DNA of 64,000 bases from Lentibacter algarum (lineage in GTDB: Bacteria > Pseudomonadota > Alphaproteobacteria > Rhodobacterales > Rhodobacteraceae), in NCBI RefSeq assembly GCF_018860975.1, contig NZ_JAHKQI010000005.1:372001-436000 (forward strand), given 5' to 3'. The translations under genes were made by a program, and so were the position numbers. The notes beneath the pieces are model-generated. The model saw nothing but the letters and a program-made list of their open reading frames with translations. It did not search any database and was not told the DNA's origin. Shown in pieces: positions 37,365 through 47,051 of the stretch. The stretch's first letter is position 1; each line of letters starts with the position of its first letter.

Positions 37365-37418
37365 CAACTTTAAGGAAAATTGAAGTTGACTACAATAATT
37401 AAGTTGACTCAAGTTGAG
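37365..37418. promoter_or_regulatory. Repeated AAGTTGA elements, likely TetR operator
   Basis: CAACTT at 37365-37370 faces AAGTTGACT at 37383-37391. AAGTTGACT recurs at 37401-37409 and AAGTTGA at 37411-37417. CTCAAGTTGAG (37408-37418) is a perfect 11-base palindrome. The cluster lies directly upstream of the TetR gene start, in the divergent promoter region with the transporter operon. The binding protein is inferred. Confidence 0.6.
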
Positions 37419-37501
37419 AGAGTAATGTTGAATTGACAGGAGATAGATCAACGGCGCAACGGTTGCCAAGGTTTGGGGAGAGCGCAGATGGTGTTTACTA
37501 G

Positions 37502-38572
37502 ATGATAGAAATTGCAGGACTGTCCAAGACTTTTGGCTCGGGGGCGAGCGCCTTTACGGCCCTTAAAGACATCAATGTGACAATTCAGGAAAACGAGTTT
37601 TTTACCTTGCTCGGCCCGTCGGGCTGCGGAAAGACCACGTTGCTGCGCTCGATAGCCGGGTTCGTTGATCCGAGCACCGGAACGCTGACCATCAATGGCG
37701 AGGACATCTTGTCAAAGCCGCCGTTTGCGCGGCCCGTCAATACGGTGTTTCAGAACTATGCACTGTTTCCACATATGACCGTGGCCGAGAACATCGGGTT
37801 CGGGCTGGAGATGCAAGACCGGCCGAAAGCCGAAATTAAATCTGTTGTTGGCGATATGCTGGAACTGGTGCAGATGACGCAAATGGCTGACCGCATGACC
37901 AGTCAGATTTCCGGAGGCCAACAACAGCGGGTTGCTCTGGCGCGGGCATTGGCCCCGAAGCCGGAAGTGCTGCTGCTGGACGAGCCACTGTCGGCGCTGG
38001 ATTTCAAGCTGCGAAAAGAGATGCAGATCGAGCTTAAGCGGTTGCAGGCAGAGACGGGGATTACCTTTGTTTTCGTTACGCATGACCAAGAAGAAGCGCT
38101 GACCATGTCAGACAGGATCGCCGTGATGAATGCGGGACGTATCTTGCAAATTGGTGGGCCGAAGGACATTTACGACCATCCGGCTGAACGCTTTGTTGCG
38201 GACTTTATTGGCGATACCAACTTTGTTGATGGCGAAGTGAAGAAAGTCGCCGGAGAGACGGCGCAAGTGCAGTTGCAATCGGGCAAAGTGATCAAAGCGC
38301 GCAATGTCGCGGGCGGCGCGACGTCGGGGCCTGTCACGGTTGCGGTGCGTCCCGAGCATGCAGACTTATCAGCGCCAGGAGGGCTCATTGACGGCACGCT
38401 CAAGAACATCATCTATTTTGGCACCGATACGCATTATCATGTGCAAACAGACGACGGTTCAACCTTTGTTATCCGGCGACAGAACCAACCTGACGCCGTC
38501 GAGGCGCATGAGGTTGGTGAAAAAGTTGGAGTGACCTTCAACGCGGGCGTTGCCCAGATTTTGAGGGATTGA
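37502..38572 (+). CDS. Polyamine-type ABC transporter ATPase (PotA-like)
   Basis: 356 residues. Walker A is [16 protein letters not shown], the signature is [15 protein letters not shown], Walker B is [12 protein letters not shown] and the switch His is in [17 protein letters not shown]-terminal TOBE-type domain follows from about residue 240 ([20 protein letters not shown]). It is first of a four-gene importer operon; four bases separate it from the first permease. The family takes up spermidine, putrescine or related amines and amino-acid-like compounds; the actual substrate here is not decided by sequence. Confidence 0.93.
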   Translation: MIEIAGLSKTFGSGASAFTALKDINVTIQENEFFTLLGPSGCGKTTLLRSIAGFVDPSTGTLTINGEDILSKPPFARPVNTVFQNYALFPHMTVAENIGFGLEMQDRPKAEIKSVVGDMLELVQMTQMADRMTSQISGGQQQRVALARALAPKPEVLLLDEPLSALDFKLRKEMQIELKRLQAETGITFVFVTHDQEEALTMSDRIAVMNAGRILQIGGPKDIYDHPAERFVADFIGDTNFVDGEVKKVAGETAQVQLQSGKVIKARNVAGGATSGPVTVAVRPEHADLSAPGGLIDGTLKNIIYFGTDTHYHVQTDDGSTFVIRRQNQPDAVEAHEVGEKVGVTFNAGVAQILRD

Positions 38573-38576
38573 GAGC

Positions 38577-39473
38577 ATGTCAAACGAGACACAATCCGCC
38601 AAAACGCGTTGGCTTTTACTTTCTCCGGCGCTGTTTATCCTGAGTATTGCTGCGGCAGGGCCGTTGCTGATCGTTCTGGTCTACTCGTTCTTGACTGCAG
38701 GGGATTATGGCGGCGTTGTTTGGGACTTCTCGACAGACGCCTGGTTCAATGTGTTTGCCGAGAAAGACTTCTTTGACGATACAATCGGCTTTTCAGATGC
38801 CCATTTGTCGATCTTCTGGCGCTCGGTCAAGCTCTCGCTGATGACCACGATTGTGGCGCTCTTGGTTGGCTTTCCAACGGCATATTTCATTGCGACCCGA
38901 CCCGAGAGTCAACGCAATGCCTGGATGTTGCTGATCATGGTGCCGTTCTGGACCAATCTGTTGATCCGGACTTTTGCGGTGATGGAAATCATTCGCAATG
39001 AGGGTGTCATCAATAGTGTCCTGATTAAGATCGGCCTGATCAGCGAGCCGATCCAGATGCTATACACCGAGTTCGCCGTCACGCTAGGGATGTTCTATGT
39101 CTTCCTGCCGCTGATGGTTTTGCCGGTCTATGCGAGCATGGAACGGATGGACTTTTCGCTGGTTGAAGCGGCCTATGACCTTTACGCCTCGCGCTGGCGG
39201 GTGCTCAAACGGGTTATCTTCCCGCTGGTGAAACCCGGTGTCGTGGCTGGGTCGATCCTCGTGTTTATCCCGTCGCTGGGCGCTTACGTTACACCGCGGG
39301 TTTTGGGCGGCGGCAAGCAGCTGATGCTCGGCAATCTGATCGAGCTGCAATACGGGCAGGGGCGTAACTGGCCTCTGGGGGCGGCGCTTTCGATTACTTT
39401 GCTGGCGATCGTTATGGTCGCGCTGATCTTTTACGTGCGCGCGGCTGGCGACGAGGAGACGTCTCATGGCTAA
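38577..39473 (+). CDS. Polyamine-type ABC permease (PotB-like)
   Basis: 298 residues, about six membrane helices (first LLLSPALFILSIAAAGPLLI). The EAA loop is SLVEAAYDLYASRWRVLKRV. It ends eight bases inside the next permease gene. Together with the following permease it should form the channel. Confidence 0.92.
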   Translation: MSNETQSAKTRWLLLSPALFILSIAAAGPLLIVLVYSFLTAGDYGGVVWDFSTDAWFNVFAEKDFFDDTIGFSDAHLSIFWRSVKLSLMTTIVALLVGFPTAYFIATRPESQRNAWMLLIMVPFWTNLLIRTFAVMEIIRNEGVINSVLIKIGLISEPIQMLYTEFAVTLGMFYVFLPLMVLPVYASMERMDFSLVEAAYDLYASRWRVLKRVIFPLVKPGVVAGSILVFIPSLGAYVTPRVLGGGKQLMLGNLIELQYGQGRNWPLGAALSITLLAIVMVALIFYVRAAGDEETSHG

Positions 39474-40287
39474 GGCACGCGGTTTTGACATTCGGCGACA
39501 GAATGGTTTCGTCTTTGTAGCGCTGTGCTGTTTTGTGATGCTGTATCTGCCGATCATCTTGCTGGTAGTCTATTCGTTCAATTCGGGGAGTAGCATCGCA
39601 ATTTGGGAGGGGTTTTCGCTTAAGTGGTATGCATTGGCCTGGCAAAACGACAAGGTGCAAGACGCGACAATCCTCTCGCTTATCATCGCGTGTTGCGCGT
39701 CGTTTGTGGCGACCAGTGCCGCTGTGATGGCCGCACTTGCCACGACCCGCACCAACAAGTTTCGCGGCTCGGCGCTGGTTTTTGCGATGATCAACCAACC
39801 GCTGATGATCCCCGAAATCGTCACCGCTGTGGCGCTGCTGATCTTCTTTGCGATGATCAAAGTCTACACCGGCTACACAGGTCTGTGGTATCTGATCATT
39901 GCGCATTCGGCGTTTTGCATTCCGTTTGCCTATATGCCGATCCGTGCCCGCCTTCAGGGGATGGATCTGAGCTTGGAGCAGGCTGCTGCTGATCTTTACG
40001 GCACGCCTTGGCGGGTGTTTCGCAAGGTGACATTGCCGCAGCTTTGGCCGGGTGTGTTGGCCGGTGCGATGCTGGCCTTCGTTATTTCGCTGGATGATGT
40101 GGTGATAACCGAGTTCGTCAAATCTGCCGGACAGGACACGTTGCCGACCTACATGCTGGGGCAGATACGCCGAGTCGTAACGCCCGAAGTCAACGCCATC
40201 TCAACCATACTGCTCGCGATCTCTGTTGCTCTGGTGATTGCGTTTTACAAACTGTCACAAAGAACTGACCAGAGCACAAAAAAATAA
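39466..40287 (+). CDS. Polyamine-type ABC permease (PotC-like)
   Basis: 273 residues with about six membrane helices. After the first helix comes VYSFNSGSSIAIWEGFSLKW, a stretch typical of PotC. The EAA loop is SLEQAAADLYGTPWRVFRKV, followed by LAFVISLDDVVITEFVKSAG, another PotC feature. It overlaps the preceding gene by eight bases and lies 12 bases before the binding-protein gene. Confidence 0.93.
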   Translation: MAKARGFDIRRQNGFVFVALCCFVMLYLPIILLVVYSFNSGSSIAIWEGFSLKWYALAWQNDKVQDATILSLIIACCASFVATSAAVMAALATTRTNKFRGSALVFAMINQPLMIPEIVTAVALLIFFAMIKVYTGYTGLWYLIIAHSAFCIPFAYMPIRARLQGMDLSLEQAAADLYGTPWRVFRKVTLPQLWPGVLAGAMLAFVISLDDVVITEFVKSAGQDTLPTYMLGQIRRVVTPEVNAISTILLAISVALVIAFYKLSQRTDQSTKK

Positions 40288-40299
40288 CAACTAGGGAAA

Positions 40300-41343
40300 A
40301 TGAAGATGAAAACACTTATTGCATCTGTTGGCCTTACGGCCGCACTCACTGCGACAATGGCGCTGCCAGCAATGGCGGAAGGCACGTTGAACATTTACAA
40401 CTGGGGCAACTATACCAACCCCGAGTTGATCACCAAGTTTGAAAAGGAAACGGGTATCACTGTCACGGTCACTGACTTTGATAGTAACGACACAGCCCTT
40501 GCCAAAATCAAGGCTGGTGGTCACGGGTTTGATATCGTTGTGCCATCAGGCACCTATATCCCGATCTGGGTGGGCGAGGGCCTACTGCTTGAAACCAACC
40601 CCAACCAGATGGCGAACTTCAAGCACATGGATCCGCAGTGGGTTGATGTGGCGTTTGATCCGGGCCGCAAGTATTCGGTTCCGTGGCAGTGGGGCACTGT
40701 TGGTGTAACCGTCAACACCTCGGTTTACAGCGGCGACCCCAACACGGCTGCGATCATTCTTGATACGCCAGAGGAACTCAAAGGCAAGGTTAACGTCGTG
40801 CCGGAGATGAACGATGTGATGGGCATGGCAATTAAATATGTTGGTGGTGAGCAATGCACTGGCGACAAGGAAGTGCTCAAAAAGGTGCGTGATACGCTTG
40901 TCGAGGCCAAGAAAGACTGGTTGTCGATCGACTATGGAGCGATTGAGAAATATGCCAAAGGCGATCTGTCAGCTGGTGTAAACTGGAACGGTGCGTCTTA
41001 TCGTGCGCGTGAGCAAAACCCAGACATCGTGTTTGGTTACCCGCAAGAGGGCTTCCCTGTCTGGATGGACAATGCCGTGGTTTTGGCTGACGCTCAGAAC
41101 CCCGAAAATGCCAAACTGTTCCAGAACTTCATCATGGATCCTGAAAATGCGGCGATGATCTCGGCCTTTGCACGATATGCAAACGGCATCGCAGGATCAG
41201 AAGCCTTCATGCCAGAAGATATGTCGACAGCACCAGAGATCGTCATCCCTGCCGAGCTCAAAGGCGCGGCCTATGTTGCGCGGGTATGCCCACCGGAAGT
41301 GACGAAGATTTACACGAAAATCTGGACTGAACTGCAAAAGTAA
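40300..41343 (+). CDS. Polyamine-type substrate-binding protein (PotD/PotF-like)
   Basis: 347 residues with a signal peptide ending [27 protein letters not shown] is the classical start of mature PotD/PotF proteins. [18 protein letters not shown] and [20 protein letters not shown] line the ligand cleft. Two close ATGs (40300 and 40306) are possible starts; the AGGGAAA site favours either weakly. A hairpin follows the stop, as often after abundant binding proteins. Confidence 0.92.
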   Translation: MKMKTLIASVGLTAALTATMALPAMAEGTLNIYNWGNYTNPELITKFEKETGITVTVTDFDSNDTALAKIKAGGHGFDIVVPSGTYIPIWVGEGLLLETNPNQMANFKHMDPQWVDVAFDPGRKYSVPWQWGTVGVTVNTSVYSGDPNTAAIILDTPEELKGKVNVVPEMNDVMGMAIKYVGGEQCTGDKEVLKKVRDTLVEAKKDWLSIDYGAIEKYAKGDLSAGVNWNGASYRAREQNPDIVFGYPQEGFPVWMDNAVVLADAQNPENAKLFQNFIMDPENAAMISAFARYANGIAGSEAFMPEDMSTAPEIVIPAELKGAAYVARVCPPEVTKIYTKIWTELQK

Positions 41344-41361
41344 CTCAGCCACATGGCAGTC

Positions 41362-41385
41362 GGGGAGCTCTGCTTAGGGCTCCCC
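41362..41385 (+). terminator. Hairpin after binding-protein gene
   Basis: Stem GGGGAGC (41362-41368) and GCTCCCC (41379-41385), followed by ATTTATAT. The next gene starts 19 bases later with its own ribosome-binding site, so this may act as a partial terminator or 3' stabiliser that sets the ratio of binding protein to the downstream amidohydrolase. Confidence 0.6.
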
Positions 41386-41403
41386 ATTTATATGGAGAAA
41401 CAA

Positions 41404-43050
41404 ATGTCTGATATCGTCATCCTTAATGGCCGGGTCATTACGTTCGATGGGCCTGATGCTGAAGCTATTGCCATCAAAGATGGTAAGGTCACCGCTGTGG
41501 GCAGCACTGCCGAAATCCGCGAAATGGCGGGGAGTGCACAGGTGATTGATGCACAGGGTGGCACGGTGATGCCGGGATTTATCGACAGTCATGTGCACCT
41601 GTTCGGCGGCGCCGCCGAACTCGATTTTCTCAACCTTACAGGCGTCATTGGTGTCGAGGCACTTACGGCGGTTGCAAGGCCCTATAGTGCCGCGCGGCCA
41701 GATGACAAATTGCTGTTCGCGTGCTCGATTGACTATGCTCTGATCGGGGATCGCTCGATCACGCGGCACGATCTGGATGCCGCGATCCCTGACCGGCCAT
41801 TTGCGGCGTCTACGGCGGATCACCACACGGTTTATGCCAACACCAAAGCGCTGGAGCTGGCGGGTTTGCTGCATGGGGCTGACTGCGGCACCGGCTCGGA
41901 AGTTGTGATGGGCAAGGACGGTTTGGCCACGGGTGAGCTGCTGGAAGCGGCGGCGTTTATGCCTGTGCTGGAGATGACCCATCTTGGCGGTCGCGAGATG
42001 CTGGGGATGACGACAGGTGCTGATCCGATCCCTGCACCAGATGCCAAGACCCGCGCTATCGACAAAGGTGTTATTGCCAATGGCTACAAGCATTGCGCTA
42101 TGCATGGCATAACCAGCCTGCACAACATGGACGGCAACTTCTATCAGCTTGAGCTGCTCGCCGAGATGGAAGCCGAGGGCACACTTTTGTGCCGCACCGA
42201 GATACCCATGCACCTCAAACACACCGACCCGGTTGAGCGTGTCGATGAAGCCGCCGAGATGCGCGCCAAGTATAGCGGTGACATGGTTTGGTCGAACCGT
42301 GTGAAGATGTTCATGGACGGGGTGATCGACAGCAAAACCGCTTATATGCTTGAGAATTACCCGAACACTGACAGCCGCAGTGAGCCGCTGTTCTCGGCGG
42401 AACACTTCAACGAAGCGGCGATACGCGCTGATGCGATGGGCCTGCAAATTGCGGTGCATGCGATTGGTGATGCTGCCGTGCGCCAGACGCTCGACGGCTA
42501 CGAGGCTGCGCAAAAGGCCAACGGTGTGCGCGACAGTCGTCACCGCATCGAGCATATTGAAACGATCCACCCGAGTGATATTCCACGCTTTAAGCCGCTT
42601 GGCGTGGTCGCTTCCATGCAGCCGCTGCATTCGCCGCGCGGCGGTTTTTTTCCTGCCTATGAAAGCGGCGATATCATTCACCCGCATCAGATCGAAACCG
42701 CATTTGCATGGAAAACCCTTCGCGATGCTGGGGCTGCGCTGATCTTCTCGACAGACTGGCCGGTTGTGCCCGTTGATGTGATGCCGACCATCCAGGGTGC
42801 GGTTGCAGGCGTGGAGCTGCCATCCGTGTGGCTTGACCAGCGGTTGCCGCTACGCGAGGTGCTTGCCGCTTACACGCGTGACAACGCGTGGGTCGAGTTC
42901 AACGAACACCGCAAGGGCCGTTTGCGTGTGGGTATGATGGCCGACGTGGTGGTGATGGATGCTGATCTGGATGCCATGCCAATTGACCAATTGGGCAGCG
43001 CAATGCCTGCCGTAACAATCTGCGGCGGTCGCATCACCTTTGAAGCTTAA
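41404..43050 (+). CDS. YtcJ-like metal-dependent amidohydrolase
   Basis: 548 residues from the ATG at 41404, preceded by GGAG; the frame is open to 41353 but the extra part has no family features. The metal-binding HxH lies in MPGFIDSHVHLFGG. Later ligands are in VHAIGDAAVRQTLDGYEAA, RHRIEHIETI and FSTDWPVVPVDVMPTIQGAV. The amidohydrolase-3 group removes acyl or formyl groups from amides. Position directly behind a polyamine-type importer suggests hydrolysis of an imported N-acylated or amide compound; this is inferred. Confidence 0.9.
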   Translation: MSDIVILNGRVITFDGPDAEAIAIKDGKVTAVGSTAEIREMAGSAQVIDAQGGTVMPGFIDSHVHLFGGAAELDFLNLTGVIGVEALTAVARPYSAARPDDKLLFACSIDYALIGDRSITRHDLDAAIPDRPFAASTADHHTVYANTKALELAGLLHGADCGTGSEVVMGKDGLATGELLEAAAFMPVLEMTHLGGREMLGMTTGADPIPAPDAKTRAIDKGVIANGYKHCAMHGITSLHNMDGNFYQLELLAEMEAEGTLLCRTEIPMHLKHTDPVERVDEAAEMRAKYSGDMVWSNRVKMFMDGVIDSKTAYMLENYPNTDSRSEPLFSAEHFNEAAIRADAMGLQIAVHAIGDAAVRQTLDGYEAAQKANGVRDSRHRIEHIETIHPSDIPRFKPLGVVASMQPLHSPRGGFFPAYESGDIIHPHQIETAFAWKTLRDAGAALIFSTDWPVVPVDVMPTIQGAVAGVELPSVWLDQRLPLREVLAAYTRDNAWVEFNEHRKGRLRVGMMADVVVMDADLDAMPIDQLGSAMPAVTICGGRITFEA

Positions 43051-43087
43051 GCCAAGGGTTTGTCACGCTTGAAGCGCTTGCTTGGCA

Positions 43088-44245
43088 TCAAGCTCCGGCG
43101 TTCCAACCGCGGCCCTTGGTGCCAAACATTTCATAGCCGGTGTCTGTTACTGCGAGCGTATCTTCCAGTTTGATATACCCGCGCTTGGGGTGAAGTATGT
43201 GGGTCTCGATTGACAACACCATGCCGGTTTTAAGCGGCTTGTCGGCATCACGCCCTTCATAGGCAACCGGTTTGTTGGTGAGCAGGAAGGGCGCTTCATG
43301 ACTGACGAGGCCCATACCATGACAGAAGAAATCGGTGTGGTCTTTGTTGGGTTGCCGCGCGAGAGCCTCTTGACCGGCGGTAATCGCTTCTGCACCGGAG
43401 GCGCCTGCTTTGACTTCGGCGAAGGCCGCCTGCTGGATCTCTTCGATTTCACCGAGCAGATCAACCAGCTCGCTGTCGGGCGCGCCCAACACGCCCATAC
43501 GGCAGATGTCACCGATGTAGCCGTTCATGTTGCCGCCGGAATCAAGCGAGAGCACTTCCCCCGGTTGCCATGCTTGATCTGATCCTGCGCGATTGTGGCT
43601 GCTGCCCATCGCGATGAGGCAATAGTCAAAGGTCAGTCCGCGTTTGGTCTCTTCAAGGCGCAGGCGTTCGATGATCTCATGTTTCGTCGCGCCTTCGCCC
43701 GTCGCGGCAAATGTGGACTGCATGCTATCGGTGATTTTCTCGGACGCCGCACGAAGTTGCGCGAGCTCGGCGGGCGCCTTCACCGCGCGCAGGTTCTCCA
43801 TAACAGTGGTGGCACTGGCGAACTCGCAATCAGGCAGGCTGGATTGTAGAAGCTCCATTGTATCTGAGGGCACAAAGGGGTGCTCGACGCCGATGCGGCC
43901 GGTCGTGACGCCCATCTTCTTCAAATGTTCGATTGCTGTGCCCATGCCATCAAGGCTTCCCCATGACATCGGGTAGAAATGCGGCACCCAGAAGGGCGCA
44001 TTGTCGTGTTCGCCTTTTTCCATCGTATTGCCGACATAGGCGGTTTTGCTTTTGTCGCCTTTCACATAGGCGAACACGGGCAAATAGCGGCTGTGTCCGA
44101 TCGCGTCCATCGCCGCAAAGAAGATGAAGCGATAGCCGCCCATCAAATACTGAGCGTTGTGCTTTGACGTAACCAAGAGCACATCAAGCCCCGCCTCATC
44201 CATCAAGGCGTCAAGATGATCGAAGTCATAGTTCAGTGCGGTCAT
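43088..44245 (-). CDS. M24-family (Xaa-Pro aminopeptidase/creatinase-like) protein
   Basis: 385 residues from the ATG at 44245 (ribosome-binding site AAAGGGGCC). An N-terminal creatinase-type domain precedes the pita-bread fold. The five metal ligands are visible: Asp in LSLDSGGNMNGYIGD and the second Asp in GDICRMG, His in FCHGMGLVSHEAPF, Glu in MVLSIETHIL and Glu in YIKLEDTLAV. It could cleave an Xaa-Pro bond, an amide such as creatine-like compounds, or another small amide. It is the last gene of the UPF0261 operon, one base after the cupin gene, and runs convergent to the amidohydrolase. Confidence 0.9.
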   Translation of the reverse strand: MTALNYDFDHLDALMDEAGLDVLLVTSKHNAQYLMGGYRFIFFAAMDAIGHSRYLPVFAYVKGDKSKTAYVGNTMEKGEHDNAPFWVPHFYPMSWGSLDGMGTAIEHLKKMGVTTGRIGVEHPFVPSDTMELLQSSLPDCEFASATTVMENLRAVKAPAELAQLRAASEKITDSMQSTFAATGEGATKHEIIERLRLEETKRGLTFDYCLIAMGSSHNRAGSDQAWQPGEVLSLDSGGNMNGYIGDICRMGVLGAPDSELVDLLGEIEEIQQAAFAEVKAGASGAEAITAGQEALARQPNKDHTDFFCHGMGLVSHEAPFLLTNKPVAYEGRDADKPLKTGMVLSIETHILHPKRGYIKLEDTLAVTDTGYEMFGTKGRGWNAGA

Positions 44246-44246
44246 G

Positions 44247-44678
44247 TCAGGCCCCTTTGTTGTTCTTGGCTGGGAGCAGGTGGAAGTCGGGCGCTTCGCG
44301 TAGGGCCTTTTCGGGGCCTGTTGGTGAATAGACCACAAAGATTTCCATCGCGTCGCTGCCGATATTTTTGGTCGCATGAAAGCGGCTCTCGGGGATGAAG
44401 ACGGTTGTGCCCGGGCCGACTTCGCGGGTCTCTTCAACGCCGTTCTCGTCCTCGATCATCTGCTCGCCCGTGCCTTTGATGATAAAGATGATCTCTTCGG
44501 CGCCGGGGTGGTTGTGGCGGGTGTGGCCTTGGCCTGGTGGCACGAAAACAACCCCAGCCGAGAACTGCTTGGCATCGTTCACTTCGGGTGCGCAGGTGAG
44601 GGCGAGCTTGCCCCAGTCAAAGCCGAAGTTTTGCACATCATCGGGGTGAACAAAGAACTTATCCATAGCTGTGTTCAT
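44247..44678 (-). CDS. Single-domain cupin protein
   Basis: 143 residues. The two cupin motifs are [20 protein letters not shown], with His-His-Glu metal ligands, and [19 protein letters not shown] with the final His. Such proteins serve as small isomerases, dioxygenases or ligand binders. The start overlaps the stop of the TIM-barrel gene (ATGA). The product is not predictable beyond the fold. Confidence 0.88.
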   Translation of the reverse strand: MNTAMDKFFVHPDDVQNFGFDWGKLALTCAPEVNDAKQFSAGVVFVPPGQGHTRHNHPGAEEIIFIIKGTGEQMIEDENGVEETREVGPGTTVFIPESRFHATKNIGSDAMEIFVVYSPTGPEKALREAPDFHLLPAKNNKGA

Positions 44679-45532
44679 GACGGGTCGCCTTTCTGTTTGG
44701 TGTTTACATCCATTGATTTGAATTTCTCGATCTGCTCGCGGATGGCGATCTCGGTTGGTAGGCGCTCGGCGCTGCTGGCACCATAAAAGCCGTGGCAGCG
44801 ATCGCAGTGTTGCAAGATGTAAGCAGCATCATCGGGCATGGCTATCGGGCCGCCGTGGCAGATGATGATCACATCGTCGCGCACTGCGCGCGCGGCAGCA
44901 GAAATTGCGTCAATCTCGGCCACGCAGTCATCGAGGCTCTTGGCCGATGTCGCGCCGATGCTGCCGCCGGTGGTGACGCCCATATGTGCTACGATGATGT
45001 CTGCGCCTGCCTTGGTCATGGCGGTGGCCTCATCGGGGTTGAAGACATAGGGCGTGGTCAGCAGGCCGATCTCATGCGCCTGCGCGATCATGTCGACCTC
45101 TAAGCCGTAGCCCATGCCTGTCTCTTCAAAACTCTGGCGCATGGCTCCGTCAAACAAGCCGATGGTCGGGAAGTTTTGCACGCCAGAAAAGCCCATTGCC
45201 TTAAGCTCGGCCAGAAACTGTGGCATCAGGATGAACGGGTCTGTGCCGTTGACACCGGCAAGGACTGGTGTGTTGTTGACCACTGGTAACACTTCAACCG
45301 CCATCTCTTTGACGATCTCGTTGGCGTTACCATAGGCCAGCAAACCTGCCGATGAGCCACGGCCCGCCATGCGGTAGCGCCCTGAGTTGTAGATCACGAT
45401 CAGGTCAATCCCGCCCGCCTCTTCGGACTTGGCAGAGAGGCCGGTGCCAGCACCGCCTCCGATGATCGGCTGGCCTTGCTCAACGAGTGCGGCGAATTTT
45501 TTCAGTATGGTTGCGCGGGGAATAAAGGGCAT
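44675..45532 (-). CDS. TIM-barrel 'PEP hydrolase' family protein (Tm-1 C-terminal half)
   Basis: 285 residues. Typical stretches are [60 protein letters not shown] and [20 protein letters not shown]. This is the family annotated as PEP-hydrolase-like or possible dioxygenase; the enzymatic activity is not established. The same fold forms the C-terminal part of plant Tm-1, whose N-terminal part matches the neighbouring gene at 45541. The two genes are eight bases apart here. Confidence 0.9.
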   Translation of the reverse strand: MPFIPRATILKKFAALVEQGQPIIGGGAGTGLSAKSEEAGGIDLIVIYNSGRYRMAGRGSSAGLLAYGNANEIVKEMAVEVLPVVNNTPVLAGVNGTDPFILMPQFLAELKAMGFSGVQNFPTIGLFDGAMRQSFEETGMGYGLEVDMIAQAHEIGLLTTPYVFNPDEATAMTKAGADIIVAHMGVTTGGSIGATSAKSLDDCVAEIDAISAAARAVRDDVIIICHGGPIAMPDDAAYILQHCDRCHGFYGASSAERLPTEIAIREQIEKFKSMDVNTKQKGDPS

Positions 45533-45540
45533 TGGCTATC

Positions 45541-46731
45541 CTATGAGATGTCGAAATAGGCCTGCGCCGCGGCTGCGGAGAAGGCGGGATCATTGATATG
45601 ACATGGGAGCCGCTTGATCGAGCGGCTGGCGGTTTGGTTGAGTGTGCGTTCAAGGGCAGTGAAGAGCGCATCGTTTGCGGCTACGTCCCAGAAGGGGCCG
45701 CCTTCGATGTCGAGCGCCGAGATGCCTTTTTCGGGCAGCAGCAAGCATACGGGGCCTGTGGATTTGTTGAGCTTGCCCGCGATCCAAGTGCCGATTTCGG
45801 CCGCCTCGGCGGCGGTGGTTCGCATCAAGGTAACGTTACTGTTGTGGTGATAGAACAGCCGGTCCTTGAAGCGCTCGGGCACCGTGTCAGGCGCCCAGAA
45901 ATTGACCATATCGAGCGCGCCGACCGAGCCGACATAGGGCTTGCCGCTGGCGATCACAGCATCAAGCCGCGCGGGGCCGGCAGAGAGCACGCCGCCGACA
46001 ACTTCATCTGCAATTTCGGTTGTGGTGATGTCGATCAGCCCGTCAAGCATGCCTTGGCCTAGAAGCTCTTCCATGCTCCGCCCGCCAGTGCCTGTGGCGT
46101 GAAAGATTACCCCGTCAAGCCGCGCAGCGATCTCTTCACTGATTTGGGTCACTGAAGGGGTCGTGACACCGAACATGCTCAGCCCGACACTCGGGCGGGT
46201 ATCGTCAGGAGCTGTATATGGCGCGGCGGCCATGCCGAGAATAGCATGGGCAGCATTGTGCAAAATCCGACGGCTGATCCGGTTGAGGCCGGCGATGTCG
46301 GTGACCGAAGGCATCATGATGATGTCGCTGGTGCCGACATATGGCGCAACGTCACCTGAAGCCAATGTCGAGACCATCAATTTTGGCACACCGTACGGCA
46401 GGGTGCGCATGCCAGCGGTCACGATCGACGTGCCGCCTCCGCCGCCAAGCCCGATGATCGCGCCGATTTTTGACTGGTTGGCATGGCAATACCGGGCAAA
46501 AGAATCGGCCATAGCCGCCACAGCTTGCCCGCGATCGTCTCCGCCCAGTACTGCTTCAGTACCGTCAGGATGCTGCGCTGCGATCTCGCTTGAAGAGACG
46601 TTAACCGCGCAGCCTGCAGCTCGCGTGCCGACATCAATGATGCACGTGTCTGCGCCACCTTGCTTTAACAAATCAGCCAGATAGGTGATCTCGGCCGATT
46701 TGGTATCCGATGTCCCGACGAGATGTATCAC
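45541..46731 (-). CDS. UPF0261 / Tm-1-like ATP-binding protein
   Basis: 396 residues from a GTG at 46731, which has an AGAAAGGAAT ribosome-binding site and places the first beta strand (IHLVGTSDTKSAEITYLADL) at the N-terminus, as in relatives. The frame stays open to 46941, but that would run through the operator at 46762-46778. Family marks are GAIIGLGGGGGTSIVTAGMR, GVIFHATGTGGRSMEELL and PVCLLLPEKGISALDIEG. It is the first gene of an operon with the TIM-barrel, cupin and M24 genes and diverges from the sugar importer. It is a paralogue of the protein at 18346. Confidence 0.9.
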   Translation of the reverse strand: MIHLVGTSDTKSAEITYLADLLKQGGADTCIIDVGTRAAGCAVNVSSSEIAAQHPDGTEAVLGGDDRGQAVAAMADSFARYCHANQSKIGAIIGLGGGGGTSIVTAGMRTLPYGVPKLMVSTLASGDVAPYVGTSDIIMMPSVTDIAGLNRISRRILHNAAHAILGMAAAPYTAPDDTRPSVGLSMFGVTTPSVTQISEEIAARLDGVIFHATGTGGRSMEELLGQGMLDGLIDITTTEIADEVVGGVLSAGPARLDAVIASGKPYVGSVGALDMVNFWAPDTVPERFKDRLFYHHNSNVTLMRTTAAEAAEIGTWIAGKLNKSTGPVCLLLPEKGISALDIEGGPFWDVAANDALFTALERTLNQTASRSIKRLPCHINDPAFSAAAAQAYFDIS

Positions 46732-46761
46732 ACGATCAATTCCTTTCTCTGCCCTGCATAT

Positions 46762-46778
46762 ATCTGGTCTAACCAGAT
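46762..46778. promoter_or_regulatory. GntR/FadR-type operator, copy 1
   Basis: ATCTGGT-CTA-ACCAGAT, seven-base arms around three bases, with core TGGTCTAACCA at 46765-46775. It lies 30 bases upstream of the GTG of the UPF0261 gene. The TNGT-N3-ACNA pattern is the known operator form for FadR-subfamily GntR proteins. The likely binder is the product of 53700-54398. Confidence 0.75.
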
Positions 46779-46942
46779 TCGACCTTTTGGCGCTCACGAT
46801 CTGCAAGAAACTTTGGAGCGATGCTATACAAGATAGTGCGGTATTAAAGAAGTTTTTTGCTTCAAACGTCAATTTTTCACGTATCTTCACGCAAATATCG
46901 TTGAAAACCTCTTTGAACAAAGTCTTGACAGCCTCGCGCATC

Positions 46943-46953
46943 TGGTATTACCA
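46943..46953. promoter_or_regulatory. GntR/FadR-type operator, copy 2
   Basis: TGGTATTACCA, in the same intergenic region, 98 bases upstream of the sugar-binding-protein start. Together with copy 1 it would control both divergent operons. Confidence 0.7.
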
Positions 46954-47051
46954 AAAGGGAGAAGCGGAGCGCTGTCACAGTTAGCGACTGTACTTTGGTA
47001 AGTACTTTGATAGCCGCCCCGCCAAAAAAGCAATTCTGGGAGGAATGGTAT

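Noticed and set aside
41374-42687. Minus-strand open frame of 437 codons
   Set aside because: It is antisense to the amidohydrolase gene, which has all metal-binding motifs; the antisense protein is rich in Arg, His and Gln without domain features.
46732-46941. N-terminal extension of the UPF0261 protein at 45541
   Set aside because: It would cover operator copy 1; relatives begin at the first beta strand, which matches the GTG at 46731.
46685-46984. Plus-strand open frame of 99 codons in the divergent promoter
   Set aside because: It runs through two operator palindromes and the start of the UPF0261 gene, has no ribosome-binding site and no family features.
46995-47020. TGGTAAGTACT as a fifth GntR operator
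   Set aside because: The right half is TACT rather than ACCA, so it does not fit the palindrome.
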